NCBI RefSeq assembly: GCF_032854445.1
Contig: NC_088305.1
Location: 23,419,901 to 23,483,900 of the forward strand
Origin: Liolophura sinensis
Taxonomy: Eukaryota; Mollusca; Polyplacophora; Chitonida; Chitonidae
Reading direction: 5' to 3'
Length of the DNA: 64,000 nucleotides
Part shown: positions 22,901-35,341 of the stretch, one piece after another
Position numbering within the stretch: the stretch's first letter is position 1
Layout of the letters: each line of letters begins with the position of its first letter
Translations under genes and position numbers: made by a program
The notes under the pieces: model-generated
The model's database searches: none
Told to the model about the DNA's origin: nothing
Seen by the model: only the letters and a program-made list of their open reading frames with translations

Positions 22901-23883
22901 ACTTTTTAACAGGGCTTTTACTTCATGTAATGGCTTTTTAAAATCTACAGGTACAAACATTTTTACCTCAAAAGTAACATTTAACATCAGGATTAGGATG
23001 TAGTTATATCAGATTTGTTAATATTTAGATTTCATCGTTTTTATTGTTATTTTGCCTATATTATTATCCGTGTTATGTTTTGTAAATAGCACTTATCAGA
23101 TCTTTTACTGTGGTTTTACCTGTTGACATTTGAATATATAAACATTTTTTTTAAATCCTTCTTTGATGTTTGGTATTTGCATGCCCAAGAAAGGAAATGC
23201 CCTTTCTCTACCCTTCTCAAGTTCCAAATAAGTCTTAGCTCATCCAAATACCTTACGTCATGATCTGACTAGGTTATTTAGTGATATTATGAGTTTGCAT
23301 TATTTATTTATTTGATTGGTGTTTTACGCTGTACTCAAGAATATTTCACTTATATAAGGTGGTAGCAAACCGGACAGAGTCCGGAGGAAACTAACGACAA
23401 TCCTCAAGCTGCTGACAGGCCTTCTCATGTACGGCCGGAGAGGAAGTCTGCATGAGCTAGGCTTGAGCAGATTATAGTATAAAATTGTAAATGCATTTTT
23501 CAACATTCCTTAATCAGATTCCATTAAAAAGAAGGTGTACTTTCTTTTTCAGGATGCATGGGATCATGTATTTTATAGGTATATAAAAAATTCCATTTGA
23601 ACATTATATAAAACAGACAAAGCCTAAAGCCGAATGTAGTGCAGAAGCACAACCTACCGGTACATGTATTTAATAGGGAAGCTTAAAACTGATCTGCCTT
23701 TAGGCAGAAATAGAAAACAAAAAATTCAGGCCTACCCATAGTCTACATTAGTTACGCAGTATTTACTTTCGACACAGTCCGTTGAAGCTACTTTCATAAA
23801 CCTCCTCAGTACGTTTAATGTGGGGAATAAATAGGTGAACAAGAAAAAAACTCGAGTCATAGTAATGGAATGCACACACATGA
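22901..23883. other. Non-coding stretch with one SINE
   Basis: AT-rich sequence. A family-1 SINE in minus orientation lies at about 23300-23462 (GGTGTTTTACGCTGTACTCA through CTCATGTACGGCCGGAGAGG). Nothing else recognised. Confidence 0.6.
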
Positions 23884-24500
23884 ACAGTAATTCACTGTGT
23901 TAACAGCTACATACGGTAATGGAGTACACACGCATGATCAGTAATTCACTGTGATAACAGCTACATATGGTAATGGAGTACACACACATGAACAGTAATT
24001 TATTGTGATAACAGCTATATATTGTAATGGGATGCACACACATGAACAGTGATTTGTTGTAATAACAGCTATATATCGTAATGGAATGCACACACATGAA
24101 CAGTAATTTATTGTGATAATAGCTATATATTGTAATGGAATGCACACACATGAACAGTGATTTGTTGTGATAACAGCTATATATGGTAATTGCGTACACA
24201 CGCAAGCACAGTTAACTTTCGTGATAATAGCTATAGATGACAAAGGAGTGCACACAGATGAATGGTTAGTCATTGTGATAACAGATATATATCGTAAGGT
24301 GCTGCATTCATATTGACAGTTAGTCATTGTTGATGATAACAGCTTTATATGGGCCGTGAGTTTTACAACAATGCTAATGCTCACATGAACATTGTTAGTC
24401 ATTGTGCATAATAAAAGATCTATGTAGGCCGTGAGTGGATGGACAGCTATGTATCATGGTGATAGAGTGTATACGCGTGAACAGTAATTCATTTTGTTAA
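23884..24500. repeat. 54-bp minisatellite (about 11 units)
   Basis: Units of 54 bp such as AGTAATTTATTGTGATAATA...GTAATGG.ATGCACACACATGAAC. Early units are regular; later ones (after 24200) drift and gain indels. Because 54 is a multiple of three, minus-strand frames of 101 and 154 codons stay open with an 18-residue repeat. I regard these as artefacts. Confidence 0.9.
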
Positions 24501-24639
24501 AAGCTTTATATGGTTTGCTAGTGCATGCACCTGTGAGCCTTTCTAGTGAGACACTTGTTCCTTGTTTACTTTACCCACCGACTCATGGGATGAGAAAACG
24601 TGTTTATTGTTAGGCTAGATAAGAACGGACTATTTGTGT

Positions 24640-24765
24640 TTGTGAATGAGTGCTTGGGGTTTAAGGTCGTAGGTAACAACTTTTCAGTCACATGACGACA
24701 AAGGAGTTCTTGTAGTGCATGTAATGTGCCTGCTTATTGCAGGACGGATTTGCACCGCTTTAATT
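24640..24765 (-). mobile_element. SINE (family 2) fragment
   Basis: GTGCTTGGGGTTTAAGGTCG, CAGTCACATGACGACAAAGG and TTGCAGGACGGATTTGCACC match the tail half of the family-2 SINE. The tRNA head is missing. Confidence 0.75.
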
Positions 24766-24894
24766 TATTTCTAATATGTATCAGCTACTGTATATATTCT
24801 TTATTGTATAAAACACACCTGAATCGCAGACAGAATTCCTCTTAAGAAGCTGCCTTGGGTGAGAAATTCTTAACTTACATGAAAAGAATTATGG

Positions 24895-25230
24895 GTTTCT
24901 GGTATGACAGAGACAGAGGTATGACCTTTGCTCCCGGATACACTGCATGATCCACATTTTAACGTATGACGCTCTCATTAAAGTTTCTCTGAATCTGCTT
25001 CTGGCTGTGTGCGAATGAAAATAAAAGTAACAGAGGTATGACCTTTGCTCCCGGATGCACCGCATGACCCACATTTTAATGTGTGACGCTCTCATTAAAG
25101 TTTCTCTGAATCTGCTTCTGGCTGTGTGAGAACGAAAACAAAAGTAACAGAGGTATGACCTTTGCTCCCGGATGCACCACATGACCCACATTTTGACATG
25201 TGACGCTCTTATTAAAGTTTCGTGGAATGG
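24895..25230. repeat. 117-bp tandem repeat (about 3 units)
   Basis: CAGAGGTATGACCTTTGCTC recurs at 24914, 25031 and 25148, a 117-bp period. Units include GTGACGCTCTCATTAAAGTT and TCTGCTTCTGGCTGTGTG. The period is a multiple of three, which keeps a minus-strand frame open for 100 codons. Confidence 0.85.
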
Positions 25231-26440
25231 GCCACTGGCTATGCATTTGAATTACAACTTTTGTGAAAATGTCAAGCCAGACAAACTCACTTAAAAAGGA
25301 TGTAACTAATTATTTATTTTTTTATCTTCAACACCCCGCCATAAAAAAGTCTTGTCTTTCGGAGAAACATATTCTGTAGAAATATTTTTTTTCATGGTTG
25401 GGTTATTTCATCACCTATTACAAAATCTTCTAGGCATCAACAAGTTTTTTGGGATGCAGTCCTGGGTTATTCTATCAGCCACCCTTCACTGCAAAACATT
25501 TTACTTAACAAGAATTGTTTACTAACATGAGATAAATGCAAATGCGCGGCGGTGGTCAGATTCGGTTTTTAAAAACACTATATTTTTAGCCGATTGAGCT
25601 ACATACAAACATGAGTTGCGTTTGACTCATAACTATAAACCTATAAATTATAAGGGGAAATCCACCACAGGTTTAAACTGTCCGCCAAACCAGATAACAT
25701 GCAAATGAGACAGCACAAAGATACCCATTCTGCAACGTCCGATCGTGGATGGCATATGTAAACAATATGACAGACTGAAAGTCTAGTAAACAAAATACGC
25801 TTTTCCATTCCATCGATAATGTGTTATTAATTATTGGTTATTCCCAACGATGTGTACGACAGAACAAAAGTTATATGGTAGGCCGCATAATTACAACACA
25901 ATACCGTGTCTGACATCTCAAAGTTTGCTGGACTTCTCCGATAAAATAGTGAGTGTCCAGTCTTGATTTTGTATCAATATTGATAAGTAACGCTACGCTA
26001 CCGGGTGGTTGGTAATTGTATATATCACAGGACAAATCCCATGAATTTTTGTTGTGGCTCATTTTGTGAGATTTTCCGTTAATTTTAAAATTAATAGTAA
26101 AGTCTAAAATATATATTTTATTTCATTAACCGCCAATGAAACATAAATGTCAGTTAAATGTTGCACTACAGAACTTACTTACATTTTTCTTACATGTCCT
26201 CCTTCTTTTGCTATAAAAAATTATCTAATTTGTTACACTTTTTTGCAGCGTTTTGCAACGACTTATTTCTGCTTTCAGGTCGTCCCATCCTTTTAAGTTT
26301 AGACTGGTCTGAAATGAAATATTACAATAATAACCGAATTAGATAACACACACACACACTCTCTCTTTCTCTTATAGTAAATGGATGTATTACAAATTTG
26401 TAAAAAACAAAGATTTTTAACATTGACTATCCGTATCGGG
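25231..26440. other. AT-rich stretch without recognised feature
   Basis: I see no exon chain, SINE or element end. Short frames (25871-26062, 26158-26346) lack recognisable features. Confidence 0.5.
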
Positions 26441-26442
26441 TG

Positions 26443-26546
<104 letters not shown>

Positions 26547-27179
26547 TACAGATTGCGCATTTATGATTTTGACAGAAGGTCTGTATTAAAATGATTGTCT
26601 AACTTATGGATGGCCAAACCTTATGTACAACTTTTGTCGTTATGGTCAAATGTGAACATGTTCAGGACATATTTTTTTGTAATTAGCATTTGAAGACTAC
26701 AAAAAAATGAATTATGGTACTGATTGTACAATTTGATTACGAAGCAGATTGAGCATCCCCTTATAAAAGCTCCACTAAGGTCCCTGTGTACGACAGAGCC
26801 AACTTGTGTGTATTATTTGGTTTAATTTGGTAAGAGTTTTCGGCTAACTAAGACTGTCGTTAATAGCCTGACATGATTTGCTAGTTCTGGAATGTGGAAA
26901 CGAACATTTATTGGCGCCAGTTCTCAAAATGGCTTCGATAACAAGGTTATTCACTCAGCGAGCATGGATGATGATGGCGTGTGGTGAAACTGAAACCATG
27001 ATGTACACTATATTTCTGTCTATTTATGACCTGACAATCGCCAAAATGTGGTGGCTCGATACAGGCCGAGTTATACATTGTCAAGCATGAAAAACAATCA
27101 AACAGTACCTGGGATTTTGGAAAACCGCCTCATCTGTCTTGTCCACCAGACGGAAATGGCTACTGCTGCATGCGCGGTA

Positions 27180-29380
27180 CGATTCAATAGAGGTAATTCT
27201 GTAAAACGCGCCGTCTTCCACCCACAACCCCCAAATCAGTACAATTTATCTTCTTGTCATTTTAATGCCAGGAGTTTATTGGCCCAAGGTGATGATTAGC
27301 TGTCGTCTAATTTTAAGTCAGATGAAATGTCCACTGTATTATCAAAGGAAACTAATTATGATGTTGTATGTGTGAGCGAAACCTGGCTTAGTGGTGATAT
27401 TCATGATGATACAGTTAATCTAGATGGGTATGGTATTGAAAGAAAGGACAGAGACAGGCACGGAGGAGGGGTGGCAATTTACTGAAAGGAATCCTCTAAT
27501 GTTACTAGACGTAAGGATTTAGAGAATGGCAGTGAGATGTTATGGATAATGGTGGAACAGAATAACAAAAGAGTGATGACTGCATCATGTTAGCGCCCAC
27601 CTAACCAACCGGTTAAGTTATTATTTTTTAAGTAATCTGGAAGAAAATTTAACTTCAGTCTTAATCCCGATGCCATGTTGATATTGAACGATTTTAATGA
27701 CAGATGTCTACACTGGGAAAAATACCACGATAAGAGCGAATTGAAAATGACCCTTTATGATATGTTAGCTGGGGGAAATCTTTTTCAACTAATTAATGAA
27801 CCCACTCGATATACAGATGATGCTGCTTATGTATTGGACTTAATTATAACGGATTGTATTGGTTTTGTAATTGATTACGGAGTTGCCTCACCAATGGCTA
27901 ATCTCGACCATTGTACTATTTATTGTAGTATAAACAACGATAAACCAAAGCCTGTAAGACAAATTTCAAATTTGCCGATTGGTGTCGTCTGCGCAGTTTT
28001 CTCTCTGTTACACCATTTGATGCCCTTGGTAATATTTTCTCTCATGTTAATGACAAATTATTTGTCTGGAACAGTTTGTTTTTGTCATGTTGGAATGAAT
28101 GTATTCCGAATAAGAAAGTCACCATTAGACCACGTGACAAGCCTGGATGACCAACGATGTTCGGTACAAGATACGAGTAAGGAATCATCGTTTCAAAAAA
28201 TACAAACGGAGTCTGATGGGGATAAGTTTCGATGTTATATATCTAGAAGGGAGGCCAATAATGCTTAACGTCAAGCAATACTGCGTTACTTCACAACTTT
28301 AAAAGGTAAACTCTCCAACCCCGAGCTGGATACAAAAGCATATTTGTCGATAATGAAATCTCTACTAGGATCGAAAGCAAAACCGCCTATTCCTCCTCAT
28401 GACAAAAGCGGGTCAAATGACGTTGAAAAAGCGTATGAATTCTGTAAATTTTGCGCATCTCAGTCTCAGATGACATATCCTTGTCTGAAGAAATTTTAGA
28501 TTTAGCAATATCTGCGGCTAAACTTAATCGTGATCTTGAACGTATATCCAACTGGGCTAGTCAATGGCTTGTGTCATTTAATGTTACTAAAACTGTTTAT
28601 CTCTTAATATCATTGAAAAATAATCTCTCACATCCGAGATTGTATTTAGATGGCGTAAATGTGAAGAGCGTTCATTCACATCTCGGAATTCTTCTGCAAC
28701 ACAATGGTAAATGGAATAATCGTGGAAGAGTTTAGTTAAGAAAAGTAATATGAAACTGGGTATGATTAGTTGGGTCAGGTGAACACTTCCTAGAAAGTGT
28801 ATGATCACACTGTACTTTGGCTTGATAAGGTCTTCTATTGAATATGGAGTTTTTCTACTTGACATCTGCAGCGTTTCAATATCCAACTCAATGCAAAATG
28901 TCCAAAGCCGAGCAGCATTCTTATGTACAGGGGGCTTACGTCGAACTTCATATAAATCCATTTTAAATGAACTAAAATGGGAACCCTTATACAGTCGGCG
29001 TCGATCCAAGCGCATTCTGGTTTTTCATAAAATCATCAATGGGCTCTCTCTCCTCCATACATAAAGGCCCTACTAACTCAAAATTATAACAGCGAAACAA
29101 ATGCCTACAATCTTAGAAACAGACATCACTTTCGATTATTTAAATTGCGAACTCGGATTTTGTCTTCTTCCTTCTTCCCCAAGACTACCAAAGAATGGAA
29201 TTCATTGCCTGTTCATATCCAAAACTGTTCATTGGAAACAGTTAAGAAGTTTTTGTACTCTCAAGACAGAATTAACCGTGATGTAACAACCGTGTATTCA
29301 TTTGACACCTTTCCCTCTTTTGTGCTCTGTAGAATGAGAATGTTCTAAACACATTTGTACTATACTATTATTTGGTTCAC
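27180..29380 (+). pseudogene. LINE (non-LTR retrotransposon) remnant
   Basis: Broken frames give an APE-type endonuclease: CHFNARSLLA (27258), VCVSETWLSGDI, a RDRHGGGVAIY-like motif, then the GDFND-equivalent ILNDFNDRCLHWE (27680) and HWE-to-DHCTIY at about 27910. Sequence after 28440 matches the end of a LINE reverse transcriptase: LNRDLERISNWASQWLVSFN, then a region ending TSYKSILNELKWEPLYSRRR, KIINGL, YNLRN and TKEWNSLPVHIQ near 29190. The catalytic RT palm is missing between about 28270 and 28440, and many stops are present. The order and motifs fit a CR1/Jockey-type clade. This copy is dead. Confidence 0.85.
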
Positions 29381-30169
29381 CTCAACTAAGCGTGAATAAT
29401 AATCAATTGATCTTAAAATCTGTACGTATTTCTATAATCATGTCCAGTAGATTCACCATCCAAGCCCAGCAGTAATATGATTTGATTTTAATCTTTCTTT
29501 GTTACCATCACTTTATTCTGTACATGTACGTGTCATTTGTTCTCTTTGTTGTCTATGTTATTTTATGCATATACGTTGATTCTCTTGTTGAGGAGATCCT
29601 TTTATAGAACTGTGGAAAATCCTCAATAAACAAATCTAGAATTACAGTATACATGTAAGTGTGTTGTGTTTCGTCTTGTTATCTGAAGGAAAGCGCCACG
29701 TCCTGATCAAGTACTGGGATACAGAATATAGTACCTTGTTAAAACACAAATAAATCTGTTACTCATCAATGAAATATTTACTTTGTATCTGTATAATTGT
29801 CATTTATGCCTATAATTACTCTACAAGCTTACAACATTCATGAAGTTCTGGTTTTACAGACATACATTATATAGTTTAATACTACACAATTGATATATTT
29901 CAATTATTTCAGTACAAATAGTTTAATCTACAAATGCAAATGTGTAACATCTGTAAGTCATCTTGATGAACCCTTTAGCAAATTGACTCTCAATCAACCA
30001 TAAAAACTTATTTAAAATATAAATGGGCCAGAAGATCCTGCTCTTTAGGGCATTTCTTGGTACAGCTTTTAGAAAGCAGTCAACAAATCAGAATTTATGC
30101 TTGCGAAAAAGTACAGTTATATAGAAACCATCAGGCGAGGAATTCTGGGAAAACGTTTCAAATCCAGAG
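29381..30169. other. Intergenic, upstream of the lectin gene
   Basis: AT-rich sequence between the LINE end and the lectin promoter. No element or exon recognised; regulatory sites other than the TATA box cannot be told by eye. Confidence 0.5.
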
Positions 30170-30176
30170 TATAAAA
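30170..30176 (+). promoter_or_regulatory. TATA box of the H-type lectin gene
   Basis: TATAAAA lies 105 bases before the chosen ATG (30275). This would place the transcription start around 30200 with a 5' UTR near 75 bases. Confidence 0.65.
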
Positions 30177-30274
30177 TGAACTACGGAATTAATGCTAGAC
30201 ATTCTGCAAAGGATCGAGCCTGAGTGAAGTCAGTACCGTATTACACGTATTACTACACGTATACATCAGCAGCT

Positions 30275-32458
30275 ATGAAGTCGTTGTGCCTTCTGTCCGT
30301 GACGGTGCTGGTGCTCACCCTGCATGCTGCACGAGTGCAAGCCTCTAATGGTGAAGCCAAGCCAGGGTTGGTGTCTGACAAACAGCCGCTAGGACGGAGG
30401 GTCAAAAGGGGTAAGTAAGCTCCGTCCATGGATCCATGTTAGAAATATAATGCTGGTTCATTCCAGTGGTGTTTCTCTCAAGTATAAATTTAAGAACCAA
30501 TATTTAAAATTAGGTAACAGAATATTTATTATATCTAATTTAATAGTTGTGCCTGTTAGCTCATTTGTGCCTTTGTCCAACGAATTTATTCTCTTCAAAT
30601 ATTTCCTCATTGTTAAACTAGACTATGACTACAGTATTTTCACGAAAAAAAAATAGATAAGTAAAACAGATAAACCATTTTGTGACACTATTAGGCAAAA
30701 TGGGGTCATTTTACTCCCTGGCTTTAAACTGGTGAAAATGGTAAATGAAAATTGAATGAAAACGAATTACATTCTTATTTACAGAAGACTTAAGCAGCAG
30801 TCAAGCGGTGACCAGATGTGAGTAAACTTCTATGGTAATAGGGTACAAAGTTGTGAGGGCTAAAAATAAATTGAATACATTCACGATATTTTTGATATGA
30901 TAGTCAGGTTTACTTTTCACCATGAAACCCAGCAGTGCAAGCAATAACATTTTCCAAAACTTTTTGCAAGCACCTGCCGCACTTTACAATGATCCATTAC
31001 ATTTTCTAAGCATGATTCACTAAAACTTAATGATGTGCAACGAATTCTAAACTCTCTGAGAACTTGGTAAACATCTGACAAAAATCTCAAGCACCTGTCT
31101 CAATTTCAGAGTCCCTGGCACACTTTACGAGCATACGTCACACTTTCCCAGTATACATCACACATTCATAGAATACGTCACACTTTTCAAGAGCCACTGA
31201 GCACTTGTCACACTTCCCATGCTTATGACACTTTTGTCTGGATTTTGCTCTACGCGTCGTGTCAAATTGATAGGTCGCTGGCAACAACATTTTCGTCTTA
31301 TTTATTGATCTACCTTTATGTGGGATTAAACAACTTAAAGTAAATAGGAGCCCACAAGTTCCCGAGCTTAAAACCCCAGCCGATCATACTAAAATGAGAG
31401 GCATTAAAACCCGCCACCCCACTGACCAAGTGCTGAGGGTGCTAGCGCAGCGAAAGTCCCCAGAAGCCTTTTTCAGTGCGGTCATTGTGAGTTCAAGCCC
31501 AGGTCATGTTGGCTTTTTCCCCTGTAGTACGTGGAATGTTGGTTCTGTTTTTTTCCGGGCTCTTTTCGGTTTCCTCCCACTATAAGCGAGTCATTCTTGA
31601 GCACGGCGAGAAAAGTAAATCAATTTGAGTGCCTGGCTAAGGGTTGATCACCAGCAGTGGTTCTAAAGCTTTACACAGATCCACCAGTCAGCGCTCTACG
31701 TATGCCATGAGTTTGTAAAGATTCACGGCAATCCAGTGTGGAGATCCACTTACGAAATACCCCTTCACGACACCAACAATAATTAATTTCAGAAATAATT
31801 TCTTTGTATCTTTCGGGTTTCACATACTAACTTTGAACATTGTTCCTACATTTGACATACATACGGTGGTGTCTATCTCCAATACTTTGTCGACACACCT
31901 GGCATGAAGTCACATTAGAACACATTCCGTTCAGCCAGGTATTGAACAATCCCTTTATTACGAGTGCTGTAATAGAGATGAACAAAAGATGGTTTTTAGA
32001 TTACCCCTGTCAATAGCCTACGCTTTTACACTGAAAATACCAAAAATCGATGTGCCCTACAAAGTTAATTATTGCATATGCATCATGTTGTTTTGTCACT
32101 TTCCATAGGTGAAAGTGGGTTGCTAGTAAGTGATTACTGCCTTCGACCCAAACCCAAAGAAAACCAATCCTGCTTCAACAAGAAGAAGACAGCCCAGTTC
32201 AACTTGAATTTCCAAGATGTACCAGCAGTAACTATTGGCTTAGTCCACCTAGACTTGTTCAAAGGCGCGAATACCCGAATTGCAACAACTGGGACCATTG
32301 CTAATAACCCTAACCCACACAAGTCTGGCATTCCATACTCCGCCTACCAAGCAACAGCCAATGAGATCTCCATTAATTTTCACTGCTGGCATACGTCTGT
32401 ATGTTATCAAGCTGCCGTTTCTTGGATGGCTTGTGGGCCAGTGGTATATTCTAAATAA
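30275..32458 (+). CDS. Secreted H-type lectin-like protein, three exons
   Basis: Exons 30275-30410, 30785-30817 and 32109-32458 join in phase 1 at both junctions (GTAAGT and GTGAGT donors, TTACAG and CCATAG acceptors), giving 172 residues. Residues 1-24 form a signal peptide (MKSLCLLSVTVLVLTLHAAR...). RRVKR at 41-45 is a furin-like dibasic site, so residues about 25-45 may be a propeptide. Residues about 84-168 fit the H-type lectin domain (Helix agglutinin type): alternating strands QFNLNF, VPAVTIGLVHLDLF, the NTRIATTGTI strand, then NEISINFHCW and CYQAAVSWMACG, with the conserved late Trp-Met-Ala motif. Six cysteines follow the processing site, and NQS at 75-77 is a glycosylation sequon. 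The family binds GalNAc-type glycans and acts in innate defence or egg protection. The in-frame upstream codon at 30224 is GTG, so 30275 is the start. Confidence 0.85.
31395..31625 (+). mobile_element. SINE (family 1) in intron 2 of the lectin gene
   Basis: tRNA-like head (GGTGCTAGCGCAGCGAAAGT, B box GTGAGTTCAAGCCCAGG), then a diverged body and CACTATAAGCGAGTCATTCT. The AAAT tail is poor, so it is old. Confidence 0.75.
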
Positions 32459-32459
32459 A
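32454..32459 (+). terminator. Polyadenylation signal overlapping the lectin stop codon
   Basis: AATAAA starts two bases before the TAA stop (32456-32458). Other AATAAA-type hexamers occur further downstream (near 32850 and 32940), so this one may or may not be the one used. Confidence 0.4.
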
Positions 32460-33134
32460 GAGATGTCGGTTTGATGTCATTTTGTTGCCCATGTCTTTAG
32501 CAACATTTCTTGTATATACCAACCTTATTGCTATGCGCGTTACTGCCAACTATTTTAAGTACTGCATGTACCTCTGCTGTCGTCTTCTTAAAATAAGCTA
32601 ATGCATATTATAGCGATATCTCTTGGAAAAAAGCCCAACGGCCTGTATTGTTCTCTTTCCCGTGAAACTAGTGTTGTGTGATTTACCATTATTTACCATT
32701 CTATGACTGTTTGTTAAGAGAAAATCCAAGTTTAATAATATAAACTATTACATTGATTTCATACTTAGATATTCAAAACTACACTCTACCTCTGCGCAAT
32801 TAAAAACGCACTGTTCTGTTCTGTTTTTTGCTTACGGCTTCAGCATGCTAATAAAAAGTTATTATCTCCGTGTCTCCTCTTGAAACCGTGTGATCAATTT
32901 AAGACAAAATTGAGAAGTGTTCAAAATTCGACACAGGAGCAATAAACTGACCGATGACAATGGGGGCGCGTGTTCGAATCCAGCTGTCGACTGGGCTTAC
33001 TAATAAATATTTGAAAGTTCCACCAGTAAATAGCAAGATGGTGTGATTTGTTCGCGGACCTGCAGGGTTTTCTCCCCTTTACATACGGATTCTCTGGCTC
33101 TACATGTCTTCTCCCGCCTCCATTTTGTCATTTA
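32460..33134. other. Downstream of the lectin gene, no gene
   Basis: Presumed 3' flank. A tRNA-like B-box motif GTTCGAATCC at about 32973 may be a SINE trace. Nothing else supported. Confidence 0.4.
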
Positions 33135-33270
33135 TTTATTTACTTATTTGATTAGTGTTTTACGCCGTACTCAAGAATATTTCACTTATACAACTACACC
33201 CAGGGTTATGGTGGGTGGAAACCCACGGCCATCCGCAGGTTGCTGGCAGACCTTCCAACGTACGGCCCGT
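33135..33270 (-). mobile_element. SINE (family 1) fragment interrupted by a family-2 SINE
   Basis: TTTATTTGATTAGTGTTTTA, CGCCGTACTCAAGAATATTT, then CGCAGGTTGCTGGCAGACCT and CAACGTACGGCC, ending where the next SINE begins. Confidence 0.85.
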
Positions 33271-33575
33271 GTGAGTCAGTGCTTGGGGTTTAACGTCGAA
33301 TCTAACAATTTTGACGACGAAGGAATCCTTAGAATGCATGTAATGTGCAGGAGGGATTTCCACCGCACTTTTATCACGTGCTGCTTCACTAATACACCTT
33401 ACCGCAGGCAAGTAAGCCAACCTGCCAGAGCCATTATACTGATACGGGTTTAACTCATGCTAAAGGAACCAAGCGAGGAAGTTACAACTTCCTCTTTTCA
33501 AAGTCTTAGGTCTACCTCTGGGACTACCTCTTTTGAAGCGGACGCTCTACCAACTGTGCTATCGGGCCGGTACCT
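33271..33575 (-). mobile_element. SINE (family 2), full length
   Basis: From the GTGAGTCAGTGCTTGGGGTT end to the tRNA-like head, read on the minus strand as GGCCCGATAGCACAGTTGGT then AGAGCGTCCGCTTC. It is inserted at the truncated end of a family-1 SINE. Confidence 0.85.
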
Positions 33576-35341
33576 CCAATTTGGTGTTGTCTGTTAGTAA
33601 TCTGTAGCGACCATGACACAAAATGGTTGCATTTCCAGTCATTTGGCCAGGCCATGATTTAAAAATATGTTTGTTGCGGGTAATAACAGGGATCAAGTTA
33701 GCATAGGCCAGCAGGCCCGTGGCGAACAAAAACAGCTGACACGAAAGTAAAATTCGAAAGCCACTAGTCCTCTCTGGGTAGGAAAAAATTCGTAGGTGTA
33801 CATCTGGCTGTAAACACAGCTTGAGATCTTTCACCAGGCTGGCCTGGTACCAAGCCAAAGAAATATATATGAGTTGTGACCAGTAAGCTTGTGACAAGGC
33901 ACGCGACTAGCTAGTCTAGGTCTACTCCGGCTTGTCGCTGGGCAACTGATGTTGATGCTATACTGCACTGGTGGCCTTTGTTCGGTTTATTTATTTATTT
34001 AAAAGAGAGAAGGGGAGCATTCACAACAGAGCACAGACGTCAATATGCCAGTGTGACAGGGAAGGCCGCACACCACCAGTCCTAGGTGCAAGGAGGACCG
34101 TAGATAAGCATAGAAAAATGTTTTTCGATGCCGCTATTCGGGATGTTTTGAGTTTCTCATAGAAATGTCAATGTAAACTATCACATCAACGTTATTATTA
34201 CTGAAGTCGTCATTTGTTGCTGGTTCCAATAACATTAATTCAGAAGTTTGTATCCCAGTTTTAAGTCAGGTCACGTAGGTCACTGGCTTGTTTTGCCGGA
34301 TCAAGGACACTACTCCCAAACTTAAGATACCCTTCCCATCAAATCAGTACACTATTTCTCTTTGGTACATTTGATTTTTTATGAATGAAACACTTACGCT
34401 TGACTTATAAGTCATATTTGAATAAAGCTCTAATCCCTAAGTGATTACAGTTGTTCACACACACACACACACAAAATTCAAAATAGCATGTATATCACAT
34501 TTATTTTGATGTATGAGCCGAAGTGAAATTTTGGGCTACTGAAGTTTGATGAGGGCTAGTACCGTTTGAACACCACTAATCCTACCTGGCTAGTCAGCTG
34601 AAATCCTTAATTGCAAGCCTTGTAACGTGACCATCTCGCTATATCCGAGCCATCTTCTGGGAAAGGTGAGAATTTCATTCTTTGGGAGACAAACATTGCC
34701 GAACACAAACCGCGGCACTGCTCTGATTTACCGAATTAGGTTCAATATTACAGGTTTGCTCTCACCAGGATCAGAAGAAAATCTATTTCATGAACTATGT
34801 TATAGCACACTCATGTTCACACCATGCGTGTAGGTTCTAAATCATTTGACCCACCTTCGTGTGGCTCGTACCTAAAATACTGAGATTGCACTGCACGATA
34901 ACTGGACCCTTTTTAAAGCATTGGGCTCTACTTTTTACACCGCTAAAATTTGCATGTTTGCAAAATATGCACAGTTTGATTCATGACAACTCACGAACTA
35001 CACTGGTGTAGAACTACTCTATTTCGACATATAGTTTTATACTCATTGCTGAATTAAAGAAACTTAGAGTAATCACTTTTGATGGAGGGTGCTTGGCATA
35101 TTAGGTTTTAAAAATAATTTGTGACGTAGACTGAGATCATTGCTTTTCCCACATGATCTAACATGTGCTGCAAGGCGAGATATTATACGTCATATCCAGT
35201 ACCACGTGGTTACTCGTATTCAGTAAATAATGAAAGCCTACATAATTTATAGTTGTAAACCTAAAGAAAGTGCGCTAGAAAATCTTCACAAAACAAACAA
35301 AAGAAATGAGAATATAGCTGCTAAAGCAGCGGCGTAGGAAC
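33576..35341. other. Intergenic stretch without supported gene
   Basis: A 112-codon minus-strand frame at 33559-33897 overlaps the SINE end and has no recognisable domain. A short (CA)n run lies at 34456-34474. No exon chain recognised. Confidence 0.4.

Noticed and set aside
23900-24402. 101- and 154-codon minus-strand frames
   Set aside because: 54-bp tandem repeat artefacts.
24889-25191. 100-codon minus-strand frame with repeats
   Set aside because: Read-through of a 117-bp tandem repeat; no recognisable protein features.
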